64,000 bases of DNA from an uncultured Alsobacter sp. (GCF_945952055.1 NZ_CAMFHB010000018.1:48349-112348), one strand, 5' to 3'. Shown: positions 35,296-45,126, counted from the stretch's first letter. Made by a program: numbers and translations. The notes: generated by a model not told the origin, from the sequence alone.

Positions 35296-35344
35296 TTATG
35301 GTTTCTTTATGCCCCGACCCCGCCGGGCCGCTCGAATCCTTATG
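35296..35344. promoter_or_regulatory. phased TTATG direct repeats in the kdp promoter region
   Basis: TTATG occurs at 35296, 35307 and 35340, i.e. 11 and 33 bases apart, all on one helix face. The first pair, TTATGGTTTCTTTATG, resembles the tandem T-rich direct repeat bound by KdpE in enterobacteria. It lies 74-122 bases upstream of the first small ORF of the operon. Candidate KdpE operator. Confidence 0.45.
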
Positions 35345-35417
35345 CCCGCGGCGCGAGGTATCCGGCAGTCGATGATGCCCCGTCCTCGTGGGACGGAGCC
35401 AGACTGCGAGGACTTCC

Positions 35418-35501
35418 ATGTTCGACATCGTGCTCGTCGGAGCCGGCCTCGCCTTCTTCCTGTTCGCGGTCGGCTATGCCGTCCTGTGCGAGCGGCTGTG
35501 A
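35418..35501 (+). CDS. 27-residue membrane microprotein at the head of the kdp operon
   Basis: The ATG at 35418 follows GCGAGGACTTCC and opens 27 codons: MFDIVLVGAGLAFFLFAVGY then AVLCERL, a single transmembrane helix with an acidic/basic end. It is eight bases before kdpF and in the same direction. Similar microproteins ahead of kdpF are present in rhizobial kdp operons as far as I recall. It could be an additional Kdp accessory subunit; this is inference. Confidence 0.65.
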   Translation: MFDIVLVGAGLAFFLFAVGYAVLCERL

Positions 35502-35509
35502 GGCGCGCC

Positions 35510-35599
35510 ATGAGCTTCGATTTTCTCCTGGGAGGCGTCGTGACGCTCGGCCTCCTCGTCTATCTCACCTACGCCCTCGTGCGTCCCGAGCGCTTCTGA
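35510..35599 (+). CDS. kdpF: potassium-transporting ATPase small subunit KdpF
   Basis: This 29-residue single-span protein ([20 protein letters not shown] then YALVRPERF) has the typical length and the YxLxRPERF end of KdpF. KdpF stabilises the KdpABC complex. It starts eight bases after the 27-codon ORF and is 10 bases from kdpA. Confidence 0.88.
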   Translation: MSFDFLLGGVVTLGLLVYLTYALVRPERF

Positions 35600-35609
35600 G
35601 GACCCGGCC

Positions 35610-37325
35610 ATGACACTCAACGGCTGGATGCAGATCGCCGTCTACTGCCTCGTCGTGCTGGCGCTCGTGAAGCCGCTCGGCCTGTACATGACCCATGTGT
35701 TCACGGGGGAACGCACCTGGCTCAGCCCCGTGCTCCGTCCCGTCGAGCGGGTCCTCTACCGCCTCTGCGGCATCGACGAGAAGCACGAGCAGCACTGGCT
35801 CGCCTACACCGTCGCCATGCTCGTGTTCCACGTCGGCGGCTTCCTGCTCCTCTACGCGGTGCTGCGCCTGCAGCACATGCTTCCGTTCAATCCGGAGGCG
35901 CAGGGGCCGATGGCCGAGGATCTCGCCTTCAACACGAGCGCGAGCTTCGTCACCAACACCAACTGGCAGAACTACGGGGGCGAGAGCACGCTCTCCTACC
36001 TGTCGCAGATGCTGGGCCTCACGCACCAGAACTTCCTGTCGGCGGCCACCGGCATCGTCCTCGCCATCGCGCTGATCCGGGGCTTTGCCCGGCGGTCCGC
36101 CCGGACGGTGGGTTCGTTCTGGGTGGATCTCACCCGCTGCACCCTCTACGTGCTGCTGCCGCTTTGCATCCCGCTGACGCTCTTCTACGTGTGGCAGGGC
36201 GTGCCGCAGACGCTGGCCGCCTCCCTTCATGCGACGACGCTCGAAGGCGCGCAGCAGACCATCGCGGTCGGTCCGGTGGCCAGCCAGCTCGCCATCAAGA
36301 TGCTCGGCACCAATGGCGGCGGGTTCTTCAACGCCAATTCGGCCCACCCGTTCGAGAACCCGACCGCGCTGTCCAATTTCGTGCAGATGGTGACGATCTT
36401 CGCGCTAGGGGCGGCGCTCACCAACGTCTTCGGGCGGATGGTCGGCGACCAGCGCCAGGGCTGGGCCATCCTGGCCGCCATGGGCGTGATGTTCCTCGCC
36501 GGCGTCGCGGTGACCGTCTGGTCCGAGGCAGCCGGAAGCCCCGTGCTGAACGCGCTGGGGCTCCAGGGCGGCAACATGGAAGGCAAGGAGCTTCGCTTCG
36601 GCATCGTCGGCTCGGCCCTGTTCGCGGTCATCACCACGGCGGCCTCGTGCGGCGCGGTGAACGCCATGCACGACAGCTTCACCGCGCTGGGCGGCATGAT
36701 CCCCATGATCAACATGCAGCTCGGCGAGATCATCGTCGGCGGCGTCGGCGCGGGTCTCTACGGCATGCTGGTCTTCGTCGTGGTGACCATCTTCGTCGCC
36801 GGGCTCATGGTCGGGCGGACGCCGGAGTATCTCGGCAAGAAGATCGAGGCGCGGGAGGTGAAGATGGCCATGCTCGCCATCCTGTGCCTGCCGCTGATGA
36901 TGCTCGGCGGCACCGCCGTCGCCGTGGTGCTGCCCTCGGCCGTCGCGTCGATCGCCAATCCCGGGCCGCACGGCTTCTCGGAGATCCTCTACGCCTATAC
37001 CTCGGCGGCCTCCAACAACGGCTCGGCCTTCGGCGGCCTCTCGGGCAACACGGTCTACTACAACCTGACCCTTGCCGCCGGCATGCTCGTCGGACGCTTC
37101 TTCGTCATCATCCCGGCCATGGCGATCGCCGGTTCGCTCGCCGCCAAGAAGACGGTCCCGGCCTCGACCGGAACCTTCCCGACCCACGGGGCGCTCTTCG
37201 TGGGCCTGCTGGTCGGCGTGATCCTGATCGTCGGCGGGCTCACCTTCTTCCCGTCGCTGGCCGTGGGCCCGATCGTCGAGCACCTCGCCGGTGCCGCGGG
37301 CCAGACCTTCTCCTCTGGCAGCTGA
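35610..37325 (+). CDS. kdpA: potassium-transporting ATPase subunit KdpA
   Basis: KdpA is the channel-like K+-binding subunit of the high-affinity Kdp pump. The 571-residue product has about ten membrane helices. Selectivity-filter loops are recognisable in [19 protein letters not shown] and in [20 protein letters not shown], with further ones around [17 protein letters not shown] and [14 protein letters not shown]. Start ATG 35610 is 10 bases after the kdpF stop. A 75-base spacer separates it from kdpB. Confidence 0.95.
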   Translation: MTLNGWMQIAVYCLVVLALVKPLGLYMTHVFTGERTWLSPVLRPVERVLYRLCGIDEKHEQHWLAYTVAMLVFHVGGFLLLYAVLRLQHMLPFNPEAQGPMAEDLAFNTSASFVTNTNWQNYGGESTLSYLSQMLGLTHQNFLSAATGIVLAIALIRGFARRSARTVGSFWVDLTRCTLYVLLPLCIPLTLFYVWQGVPQTLAASLHATTLEGAQQTIAVGPVASQLAIKMLGTNGGGFFNANSAHPFENPTALSNFVQMVTIFALGAALTNVFGRMVGDQRQGWAILAAMGVMFLAGVAVTVWSEAAGSPVLNALGLQGGNMEGKELRFGIVGSALFAVITTAASCGAVNAMHDSFTALGGMIPMINMQLGEIIVGGVGAGLYGMLVFVVVTIFVAGLMVGRTPEYLGKKIEAREVKMAMLAILCLPLMMLGGTAVAVVLPSAVASIANPGPHGFSEILYAYTSAASNNGSAFGGLSGNTVYYNLTLAAGMLVGRFFVIIPAMAIAGSLAAKKTVPASTGTFPTHGALFVGLLVGVILIVGGLTFFPSLAVGPIVEHLAGAAGQTFSSGS

Positions 37326-37400
37326 CGCCGCGGCAGGGCCGGGCGCGCGGCGCCCGGTCCCTCCCATCCTCCCCCGTTTCACCTCTTTCCGGAGCCAGCC

Positions 37401-39512
37401 ATGGCGAAGGCCCAGTCCAGCGTCTTCGACGCTCGCATACTCTCCACCGCGTCCATCGACGCCTTCAGAAAACTCGACCCGCGGCTGATGATCCGCAATC
37501 CGGTCATGTTCGTCCTCGAGGTCGTGGCGACGCTCACCACCGTGCTGCTCGTGCGCGACGTCGTGTCCGGGGCGAGCGACCTCGGCTTCTCCCTTCAGAT
37601 CGTGCTGTGGCTCTGGTTCACGGTGCTGTTCGCCAATTTTGCCGAGGCCGTCGCGGAGGGCCGTGGCAAGGCCCAGGCCGATGCGCTGCGACGCACCCGC
37701 ACGGAGACGCAGGCGAAGCTCCTCAACGGGGCGTCCGCCGCCGTCGGCGGCCCGCGCAGCGGCGCCGAGCTCGTGGCGGGCACCAGCCTGAAGGTCGGCG
37801 ACGTCGTCCTGGTGGAGGCCGGCGACATCATTCCCTCCGACGGCGAGGTCATCGAAGGCGTGGCCTCGGTCAACGAGGCGGCGATCACGGGTGAATCGGC
37901 TCCCGTCATCCGCGAGAGCGGCGGCGACCGGTCAGCCGTGACGGGCGGGACGCTCGTCCTGTCCGACTGGATCCGCGTGCGCATCACGGCGGCGTCCGGA
38001 TCCACCTTCCTCGACCGCATGATCGGCCTCGTCGAGGGCGCCTCGCGCCAGAAGACGCCGAACGAGATCGCCCTCAACATCCTGCTGGCCGGGCTGACCA
38101 TCGTCTTCGTCTTCGCCGTCGCCTCGATCCCGAGCTTTGCCGCCTATGCCGGCGGCACCATCTCGATGGTCGTGCTCGTGGCGCTCTTCGTCACGCTGAT
38201 CCCGACCACGATCGGCGCGTTGCTGTCGGCCATCGGCATCGCCGGAATGGACCGCCTCGTGCGCTTCAACGTGCTGGCCATGTCGGGCCGCGCCGTCGAG
38301 GCGGCCGGCGACGTGGATACGCTGCTGCTCGACAAGACCGGGACGATCACGCTCGGCAACCGCCAGGCGACCGCTTTCCTGCCGGTGCGCGGCGTCAGCG
38401 AGCGCGACCTTGCCGACGCGGCCCAGCTCGCCTCGCTGGCCGACGAGACCCCGGAGGGCCGCTCGATCGTGGTGCTGGCCAAGGACAAGCACGACATCCG
38501 GGCGCGCGACATGACGGCGCTCAACGCCCAGTTCGTGCCGTTCACGGCCCAATCGCGCATGAGCGGCGTGGACGTGGACGGCTCGAGCGTGCGCAAGGGC
38601 GCGGTCGAGGCGATCCTGGCGAGCCTCGGACACGGCCAGGCGTCGACCATCCGCCAGGGCGCGACGCTCCTGGCCCGCGCCGGGACGCTGACGGACGACG
38701 CCCGCGAGATCCTGACGCTTGCCGAGGGCGTGTCGAAGGCAGGCGGCACCCCGCTCGCCGTGGCCCGCGACGGCAGGCTGCTCGGCATCGTCCACCTGAA
38801 GGACATCGTGAAGGGCGGCATCCGCGAGCGCTTCGCCGAGCTGCGCCGCATGGGCATCCGCACGGTGATGATCACCGGCGACAATCCGCTGACGGCCGCC
38901 GCGATCGCCGCCGAAGCCGGTGTCGACGACTTCCTGGCAGAGGCGACGCCCGAGGACAAGCTGCGCCTGATCCGCGAGGAACAGGCCCAGGGCAAGCTCG
39001 TGGCCATGTGCGGCGACGGCACCAACGACGCCCCGGCACTGGCCCAGGCCGACGTCGGCGTGGCCATGAACACCGGCACGGTGGCGGCGCGCGAGGCCGG
39101 CAACATGGTCGACCTCGACAGCGACCCCACCAAGCTCATCGAGATCGTCGAGATCGGCAAGCAGCTGCTGATGACCCGTGGGGCGCTGACGACGTTCTCG
39201 ATCGCCAACGACGTGGCCAAGTACTTCGCCATCATCCCGGCGATGTTCGTCGCCTTCTATCCGCAGCTGCAGGCCCTGAACGTGATGAACCTCGCCACGC
39301 CGCAGAGCGCCATCCTGTCGGCCATCATCTTCAACGCGCTGATCATCATCGCGCTGATCCCGCTGGCGCTGCGCGGCGTGCGCTACCGCCCCGTGGGCGC
39401 CGCCTCGCTGCTGCGCCGCAACCTCCTCGTCTACGGCCTCGGCGGCATCCTGATCCCCTTTGTCGGGATCAAGGCCATCGACGTCGTCGTCGCCGCCCTT
39501 CACCTCGCCTGA
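37401..39512 (+). CDS. kdpB: potassium-transporting P-type ATPase subunit KdpB
   Basis: KdpB is the catalytic P-type ATPase of the Kdp complex, 703 residues. The phosphorylated aspartate D311 is in [12 protein letters not shown]. The actuator TGES motif is in [13 protein letters not shown] and the hinge motif is [22 protein letters not shown]. The nucleotide-domain [11 protein letters not shown] segment is also present. The start ATG at 37401 has GGAGCCAGCC just upstream. kdpC begins 10 bases after its stop. Confidence 0.96.
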   Translation: MAKAQSSVFDARILSTASIDAFRKLDPRLMIRNPVMFVLEVVATLTTVLLVRDVVSGASDLGFSLQIVLWLWFTVLFANFAEAVAEGRGKAQADALRRTRTETQAKLLNGASAAVGGPRSGAELVAGTSLKVGDVVLVEAGDIIPSDGEVIEGVASVNEAAITGESAPVIRESGGDRSAVTGGTLVLSDWIRVRITAASGSTFLDRMIGLVEGASRQKTPNEIALNILLAGLTIVFVFAVASIPSFAAYAGGTISMVVLVALFVTLIPTTIGALLSAIGIAGMDRLVRFNVLAMSGRAVEAAGDVDTLLLDKTGTITLGNRQATAFLPVRGVSERDLADAAQLASLADETPEGRSIVVLAKDKHDIRARDMTALNAQFVPFTAQSRMSGVDVDGSSVRKGAVEAILASLGHGQASTIRQGATLLARAGTLTDDAREILTLAEGVSKAGGTPLAVARDGRLLGIVHLKDIVKGGIRERFAELRRMGIRTVMITGDNPLTAAAIAAEAGVDDFLAEATPEDKLRLIREEQAQGKLVAMCGDGTNDAPALAQADVGVAMNTGTVAAREAGNMVDLDSDPTKLIEIVEIGKQLLMTRGALTTFSIANDVAKYFAIIPAMFVAFYPQLQALNVMNLATPQSAILSAIIFNALIIIALIPLALRGVRYRPVGAASLLRRNLLVYGLGGILIPFVGIKAIDVVVAALHLA

Positions 39513-39522
39513 GGACATGACC

Positions 39523-40131
39523 ATGTTCGCCCATCTTCGTCCCGCGCTCGTCCTTCTCGTCGCGCTCACCGCGATCACCGGCCTTGCCTACCCGCTCGCC
39601 ATGACGGGCCTGTCGGCCGCCGTGTTCCCCCGGGAGGCCGAGGGCAGCATCGTCCGGGGGCCCGACGGTACGCCGCTGGGGTCCTCGCTGATCGGTCAGT
39701 CCTTCACCAGCGATCGCTACTTCCACGGCCGCCCGTCGGCCACCGTGGCGCCGGATCCGAGCGACGCGAGCAAGACCGTCGCCGCGCCCTACAACGCGGC
39801 GAACTCCGGTGGCTCGAACCTCGGCCCGACGAACCAGGCCCTCGCCGACCGGGTGAAGGGCGACATGGCGATCCTTAAGGCCGAGAACCCCGGCGCGGCG
39901 GTCCCGGTCGATCTCGTGACGACGTCCGCCTCCGGCCTCGATCCCCACATCTCACCGCAGGCCGCTCTCTTCCAGGTGCCGCGCGTGGCCAGGAGCCGCG
40001 GGGTGCCCGAGGAGCGTCTGGGGGACCTCGTGGCGCAGGCCACCGAGGGCAGGGTCCTGGGGCTCTTCGGCGAGCCCCGTGTTAACGTGCTTGAGCTCAA
40101 CCTGAAGCTGGATTCGCTCTCCACACGCTGA
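39523..40131 (+). CDS. kdpC: potassium-transporting ATPase subunit KdpC
   Basis: KdpC is the single-span periplasmic subunit that assists KdpB. The 202-residue product has one N-terminal helix (LVLLVALTAITGLAYPLAMTGLSA). The family segments GSSLIGQSFTSDRYFHGRPS, NSGGSNLGPTN and SASGLDPHISPQAA follow. I prefer the ATG at 39523, seven bases after GAGGA (39511-39515); the ATG at 39517 is too close to it. It ends six bases before kdpD. Confidence 0.94.
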   Translation: MFAHLRPALVLLVALTAITGLAYPLAMTGLSAAVFPREAEGSIVRGPDGTPLGSSLIGQSFTSDRYFHGRPSATVAPDPSDASKTVAAPYNAANSGGSNLGPTNQALADRVKGDMAILKAENPGAAVPVDLVTTSASGLDPHISPQAALFQVPRVARSRGVPEERLGDLVAQATEGRVLGLFGEPRVNVLELNLKLDSLSTR

Positions 40132-40136
40132 TTGGC

Positions 40137-42857
40137 ATGCTCGACGACCCGCGCGCACCCGACAAGAGACCGTCGCCGGAGGCCCTGCTCGACGAGGCCC
40201 GGCGGGAGGGCGGTGCGCGCGGACGTCTCAAGATCTTCCTGGGCGCCGCTCCGGGCGTCGGCAAGACCTACGAGATGCTCACGGCCGCCCGCGCCAAGCA
40301 GCGCGAGGGGCTGGACGTCGTCGCCGCCGTCGTCGAGACGCATGGCCGCGTCGAGACGCAGGCGCTGCTGGACGGGCTCCCTGTCCTGCCGCGCCGACAG
40401 ATCGAGCATCGCACGGGCAAGCTCGACGAGCTCGACCTCGATGCTCTCCTGGCGCGGCGCCCGGCGCTGGCCCTCATCGACGAGCTCGCCCACAGCAACG
40501 CGCCCGGCAGCCGCCATCCCAAGCGCTACCAGGACGTCGAGGAGGTGCTGGACGCTGGCATCGACGTCTACACCACCCTGAACATCCAGCATGTCGAGAG
40601 CCTGAACGACGTCGTGGCGCAGATCACGCGGGTCCGCGTCCGCGAGACGGTGCCGGATTCGGTGCTGGACCGGGCGGACGACATCGAGATCGTCGACCTG
40701 TCGCCGGACGACCTGCTGCAGCGGCTGCGCGAGGGCAAGGTCTACGTGCCGCGCCAGGCGGAACGGGCGCTCGCCCATTTCTTCTCCCGCGGCAATCTCA
40801 CCGCGCTGCGCGAGCTCGCCCTGCGTCGCACCGCGCAGCGGGTCGACGAGCAGCTCGTCAGCCACATGCAGGCCCACGCCATCCCGGGCCCTTGGGCGGC
40901 CGGGGAGCACGTGCTGGTGTGCATCAACGAGGACGCCCGCTCGGCGGGGCTGGTCCGCTACGCCAAGCGCCTCGCCGACCGGCTGAAGGCACCCTGGACG
41001 GCGCTCGTCGTCGAGAACCGCAGGAGTGCGCGTCTCACGGAAAGCCAGCGCGACCGCATCGCCGATGCCCTGCGGCTCGCCCACAGGCTGGGGGCGGAGA
41101 CGGAGACCCTGCCCGGTTCGGGCGAGGTCGCCGACGACATCGTGGCGCACGCCCGCGACACCAACGTCACCCACATCGTCGTCGGCAAGTCCAACCGCTC
41201 GCGCTGGTTCGAGCTGGTGAACGGCTCGGTGGTTCATGACCTGGTCCGCCGCTCGGGCAACATCAGCGTCCACGTGATCGCCGGGGACGAGCCGGCGGCC
41301 GAGGCCGAGCCGCGCCGGCCCGAGACCACGCCGGCGGCCGAGCGGCGCGACGCGCGCCCCTTCGTCGTGGCCGCGCTGTCGGTCGCGGCGGCGCTCGGGA
41401 TCGCGCTCATGGCGGAGCCCTTCGTCGGCGTCGAGAACGTCGACCTCGTGCTCCTGTGCTCCGTGGTCACCACGGCCATCGGTTACGGTCTCTACCCGTC
41501 CCTGCTGGCGGTGGCGCTGTCGTCTCTGGCCTACAACTTCTTCTTCATTCCGCCGACCTTCACCTTCTCCGTCGCCGACCCGCGGCACGTGGCGGCGCTG
41601 TTCTTCTTCGCGCTCGTGGCCGTGCTCGTGTCCAACGTCGCCGCGCGGTCGCGCCAGGATGCGGTGATGGCGCGCAGCCGGGCGCGGGCGACGGAAGCCC
41701 TCTACGGCTTCAGCCGGAAGCTCGCGAGCTGCGGGACGCTGGACGACGTGCTGTGGGCGACCGCCTACCAGATCGCGTCCATGCTGAGGGTGCGGGTCGT
41801 GATCCTGCTGCCCGGTCCCGACGGTCTGACGGTGCGCACCGGCTATCCGCCCGAGGACGAACTCGACCAGGCGGACTACGGGGCCGCGAAGTGGGCCTTC
41901 GACAATGCGCGGGCCGCGGGCCGAGGCGCCGATACCCTGCCGGGCGCGCGGCGTCTCTTCCTGCCGATGCCGACGGGCAGGGGGCTCGTGGGCGTCGTGG
42001 GGCTCGACAACGACAGGCCGGGGCCGATCCTCACGCCCGAGCAGCAGAGGCTGCTGGACAGCCTGATCGACCAGGGCGCCCTGGCGATCGAGCGCGTGCA
42101 CCTGGTGGAGGACCTGGAGGGAGCCCGGCTGAACGAGGAGACGGACCGGCTGCGCCAGGCGCTCCTCACCTCGATTTCCCACGACCTGAAGACGCCGCTG
42201 GCCTCGGTGCTGGGCTCGGCGCAGGTGATGCGCGACCTCGGCGACCGGCTCGACGCGCCGGGCCGGGCCGAGCTCCTGGGCACGGTCATCGAGGAGGCCG
42301 AGCGCCTCAACCGCTTCATCGCCAACCTCCTGGACATGACGAAGCTGGAGTCCGGTGCGGTCGTGCCCAACATCCAGAACCACGACCTGCGCGACCTCGT
42401 CGGAGTGACGCTGCGCCGGGCCGCCAAGGTGATGCAGGAGCATCGGCTGGACCTGCGGATCGCCCAGGACCTGCCGCCGGTGCGCGCCGATGCGGTGCTC
42501 TTCGAGCAGGTGCTGTTCAACGTGCTCGACAACGCGGCCAAATATGCCGAGGCGGGCACCGCGATCCGCGTCGAGGCCCTGCGCGACGGCGACGGCGCCC
42601 GCATCGACGTCGTCGACGAGGGACCGGGCATTCCGGCCGGGGCCGAGGAGACGATCTTCGAGAAGTTCTATCGCGCGCAGAAAGGCGACCACGTTCGGCC
42701 CGGAACGGGCCTCGGGTTGCCCATCGCCCGGGGGCTGATCGAGGCGATCGGGGGCGGCATTTCCGCGGCCAGCCGCACCGACCGGCCCGGAGCCATCTTC
42801 ACGCTGCGGCTCGCCGGGGCCCAGGCCGCGGCAGACGACATGGAACGGCTCGCATGA
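40137..42857 (+). CDS. kdpD: sensor histidine kinase KdpD
   Basis: KdpD senses potassium limitation or osmotic state and phosphorylates KdpE. The 906-residue product has the N-terminal KdpD domain with Walker A-like LGAAPGVGKTYEML, and a USP-like domain (about 250-380). A four-helix membrane domain (about 400-500) and a GAF-like region follow. The transmitter has H682 in the H-box SISHDLKTPLAS and ATP-lid motifs NVLDNAAKYAE and GTGLGLPIARGL. The stop overlaps the kdpE start (ATGA). The spacing after kdpC is so short that structural and regulatory genes are probably one transcript, as in many alphaproteobacteria. Confidence 0.95.
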   Translation: MLDDPRAPDKRPSPEALLDEARREGGARGRLKIFLGAAPGVGKTYEMLTAARAKQREGLDVVAAVVETHGRVETQALLDGLPVLPRRQIEHRTGKLDELDLDALLARRPALALIDELAHSNAPGSRHPKRYQDVEEVLDAGIDVYTTLNIQHVESLNDVVAQITRVRVRETVPDSVLDRADDIEIVDLSPDDLLQRLREGKVYVPRQAERALAHFFSRGNLTALRELALRRTAQRVDEQLVSHMQAHAIPGPWAAGEHVLVCINEDARSAGLVRYAKRLADRLKAPWTALVVENRRSARLTESQRDRIADALRLAHRLGAETETLPGSGEVADDIVAHARDTNVTHIVVGKSNRSRWFELVNGSVVHDLVRRSGNISVHVIAGDEPAAEAEPRRPETTPAAERRDARPFVVAALSVAAALGIALMAEPFVGVENVDLVLLCSVVTTAIGYGLYPSLLAVALSSLAYNFFFIPPTFTFSVADPRHVAALFFFALVAVLVSNVAARSRQDAVMARSRARATEALYGFSRKLASCGTLDDVLWATAYQIASMLRVRVVILLPGPDGLTVRTGYPPEDELDQADYGAAKWAFDNARAAGRGADTLPGARRLFLPMPTGRGLVGVVGLDNDRPGPILTPEQQRLLDSLIDQGALAIERVHLVEDLEGARLNEETDRLRQALLTSISHDLKTPLASVLGSAQVMRDLGDRLDAPGRAELLGTVIEEAERLNRFIANLLDMTKLESGAVVPNIQNHDLRDLVGVTLRRAAKVMQEHRLDLRIAQDLPPVRADAVLFEQVLFNVLDNAAKYAEAGTAIRVEALRDGDGARIDVVDEGPGIPAGAEETIFEKFYRAQKGDHVRPGTGLGLPIARGLIEAIGGGISAASRTDRPGAIFTLRLAGAQAAADDMERLA

Positions 42858-43546
42858 ACACATCCGTCCGCGTGCTGGTGGTCGACGACGAGCCGGCGAT
42901 CCGCCGTCTCCTGCGCGTCGGTCTCGGCGCCTACGACTACCAGGTGTTCGAGGCCCCGAACGGCGCCAGCGCCCTGCGGATGATCGAGCAGGAGGGTCCG
43001 CACGTGGTGATCCTCGATCTCGGGCTGCCCGACATCGGCGGCTTCGAGCTCCTGCGCATGATCCGCGAGCGCAACCCGAAGCTGCCGATCCTCGTGCTGT
43101 CGAGCCGCGGCGACGAGGCCGGGAAGGTCCAGGCTCTCGACCTCGGCGCGGACGATTACGTGACCAAGCCCTTCGGGATGGACGAACTCACAGCCCGCAT
43201 CCGCAATGCCCTGCGGCACCAGCTCGCGGTCGAGGGTGAGCGACCGGTGTTCCGCGTCGGCGACCTCGGCGTCGACCTGGTGCGGCGCGTCGTGACGATG
43301 GGGGAGCGCGAGGTGAAGCTCTCGCCGAAGGAGTACGACGTGCTGCGGCTGCTGGTGCACCACGCGGGCAAGGTTCTCACCCACGCCCACATCCTGCGCG
43401 AGGTCTGGGGCGCGGCCACCGATCCGCAATATCTGCGCGTCTACGTGCGCCAGCTGCGCACCAAGCTCGAGCCGAACCCCGACCAGCCCGTCTACATCCT
43501 CACCGAAACGGGCGTCGGCTATCGGCTCCGGGCACCGGACGCGTGA
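42854..43546 (+). CDS. kdpE: response regulator KdpE
   Basis: KdpE is an OmpR-type regulator that activates kdp when phosphorylated by KdpD. The 230-residue product has the receiver acidic residues in VVDDEPAIRR, phospho-acceptor D55 (VVILDLGLPD) and the KPFGMDEL lysine. The winged helix has KLSPKEYDVLRLLVHHAGKV and the recognition part QYLRVYVRQLRTKLEP. Start ATG 42854 overlaps the kdpD stop. The phased TTATG repeats upstream of the operon are a plausible target. Confidence 0.95.
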   Translation: MNTSVRVLVVDDEPAIRRLLRVGLGAYDYQVFEAPNGASALRMIEQEGPHVVILDLGLPDIGGFELLRMIRERNPKLPILVLSSRGDEAGKVQALDLGADDYVTKPFGMDELTARIRNALRHQLAVEGERPVFRVGDLGVDLVRRVVTMGEREVKLSPKEYDVLRLLVHHAGKVLTHAHILREVWGAATDPQYLRVYVRQLRTKLEPNPDQPVYILTETGVGYRLRAPDA

Positions 43547-43580
43547 CCGCCGCCGTGAGCTGGGCGCGGTGCGTGGGGCG

Positions 43581-44426
43581 CTATCGGTCGTTTCTCCGCA
43601 GGAGTTGTTCGAGCTGCCGATCGATCGCGTCCGGCCAGGGAACCGGCTGCGGGATGGTCAGTCCCGCAGGGCGACGGGCGGGGAGAGGCGCGGATCCGTC
43701 CGAGGGGGGGCCGCCTGAAATGGCTTTGCCCGGGGCGGGCATGTTGACGACGTAAACCTCCTGCGGCTGGGGCTGCGCTACGTCGGCGAAGGCGATGTCG
43801 AGGATCTGGGTGTCGGTCCTCTGCGCGGAGGCGCCCAATCCCAGGCCGAAGCTTCCGGGCGCGCGCACCGGCAGGAGCGTGAAATCGGCAGACGCCCGCG
43901 CCGATTTCGTGACGACGAACTCGACCGTATAACCGATGGTGGCAGGATGCCGGCCCTGCTTGCCGTTTTCGAACGCGCCGATCGCGCTGTCGAGCCACTC
44001 CGCAATCTTGAGGTCGCCCTCCAGTCCGGTGCCGTCGTTCGACTTGCAGGACTCGCGCTTCGCGGCGTCCTTCATCGTCAGCCGATAAGTGAGTGTCGCG
44101 AGGCGTTTGGACGCTGACGACGCGGAGAGCGACAGCCCCGTGCCGAAAAGGTCGCCTCCGGCGCCGCCTGCCAATCCCACGAGTGCTGCCGCCGTCGGGG
44201 CCACCGTGCCGCTTTCGTCGACGCGCAGCGTCAACGTGTATCCGGCGCCCCAGGTCTTGAACCATGCTCTTTCGGCCGGCGTCTTTTGTGCGATGCCAGC
44301 CAATTCGCACTCGATACGCTGGGCTATGGCCTTGGGTGAAACGCCCGGACCGCTTGGCAGCGTCGGAACGCTGGAACAGCCTGCGACGGCAAGGCAGCAC
44401 GACGCACTGACAATACGGATCTTCAT
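43581..44426 (-). CDS. predicted lipoprotein of unknown function
   Basis: The 281-residue product begins MKIRIVSASCCLAVAGCSSV with lipobox VAGC, so it should be an envelope lipoprotein. The body has no family I recognise. It has a beta-rich region (AWFKTWGAGYTLTLRVDESG), a Gly/Ser/Ala-rich stretch around residues 80-110, and a proline-rich tail (SGGPPSDGSAPLPARRPAGL). The start codon at 44426 lies inside a 45-base near-palindrome (44420-44464), which makes translational control by RNA structure possible. Convergent with kdpE, 34 bases apart. Confidence 0.75.
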   Translation of the reverse strand: MKIRIVSASCCLAVAGCSSVPTLPSGPGVSPKAIAQRIECELAGIAQKTPAERAWFKTWGAGYTLTLRVDESGTVAPTAAALVGLAGGAGGDLFGTGLSLSASSASKRLATLTYRLTMKDAAKRESCKSNDGTGLEGDLKIAEWLDSAIGAFENGKQGRHPATIGYTVEFVVTKSARASADFTLLPVRAPGSFGLGLGASAQRTDTQILDIAFADVAQPQPQEVYVVNMPAPGKAISGGPPSDGSAPLPARRPAGLTIPQPVPWPDAIDRQLEQLLRRNDR

Positions 44427-44464
44427 GACCGTCTTCCCCCCGGGGGGGTAGACTGTCATGAAGA
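44420..44464. repeat. 45-base near-perfect palindrome over the lipoprotein start codon
   Basis: TCTTCATGAC (44420-44429) is mirrored by GTCATGAAGA (44455-44464). Between them GTCTTCCCCCC faces GGGGGGGTAGAC, leaving only two mismatched pairs and one extra G. The start codon of the lipoprotein gene is inside the left arm, so its mRNA 5' end would fold the start region into a stem. Confidence 0.8.
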
Positions 44465-44599
44465 CCCGGATTTGATCAATTTCAGAGTTGCCGGCCAGGT
44501 GCTGCCGCGGCATCGGCGCGGCTCGCTTTGTCAGGCAGGCACCGCAAGGTCTGGAGCCGCCGGCGCTCCCTCATGGAGCCGGGCTCGGAGAAACACGGA

Positions 44600-44725
44600 C
44601 CGGCATTCCCCGAATGGCGGCGATGCCGCCACCGGGGTACACACGGTCCCGGCGGCCGAGGCCGCCCGCCCATCATGGGCGTTTCCTCCCTCAAGACTTG
44701 GGCCGCCGCTTGTGCGGCCTTTTTT
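44600..44725 (+). ncRNA. candidate trans-acting small RNA with anti-Shine-Dalgarno TTTCCTCCCTC motif
   Basis: There is no gene on this strand here, yet a good terminator ends at 44725: GGCCGC (44701-44706) pairs with GCGGCC (44714-44719), then six T. Upstream are hairpins TGGCGGC-GAT-GCCGCCA (44615-44631), GGCGGC-CGAG-GCCGCC (44651-44666) and CGCCC-ATCAT-GGGCG (44667-44681). The unpaired TTTCCTCCCTCAAG follows at 44682-44695. An exposed CCUCCCU just before the terminator is typical of alphaproteobacterial regulatory RNAs of the alpha-r14/MmgR type, which pair with ribosome sites. The 5' end is uncertain. Family assignment is from memory. Confidence 0.5.
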
Positions 44726-44751
44726 CTTGAGTGCCGCCGGGCTCGATCGGC

Positions 44752-45033
44752 TTACGAGCAGCGGCGGATGCGCCGGACCACCGTGTCGCCGCTCGGCGTG
44801 GTGCGGCGGACGGTCGTGACCTTGCACACCGAGCCGGTGCGATCGATCGAACGGTAGCGCTTGCGCACCACGACGCGGTCGTCGTTGTGGCGCCAGTTGT
44901 GCATCCGGCCGTGGCGAACGTCGTCGCGCACGACGACGCGCGGACCGCCGTCCCCACGGATCGTGACGCTCTGCGCGAAGACCGGAGCCGAGAAGGCGAG
45001 GGTGGCGGCGAGGGCGAGGGCAAGCTGACGCAT
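44752..45033 (-). CDS. small secreted protein of unknown function
   Basis: The 93-residue product has a clear signal peptide (MRQLALALAATLAFSAPVFA). A very basic mature part follows, with many Arg/Asp/Val (GPRVVVRDDVRHGRMHNWRH, VRKRYRSIDR) and two cysteines (VCKV and the end RRCS) that could form a disulfide. I chose ATG 45033 because only that start gives a signal peptide. The family is not recognised. It precedes rtcR's stop by 93 bases on the same strand as rtcR, but probably has its own promoter. Confidence 0.7.
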   Translation of the reverse strand: MRQLALALAATLAFSAPVFAQSVTIRGDGGPRVVVRDDVRHGRMHNWRHNDDRVVVRKRYRSIDRTGSVCKVTTVRRTTPSGDTVVRRIRRCS

Positions 45034-45126
45034 GATGATCTCCGGTTTGTCGTGACAGGCCAGACAAACCGCCGGGCGGGCCGTGTGGTTCCCGGAGCTG
45101 GACGTTGCGCACACCCGCGGTGGGGC

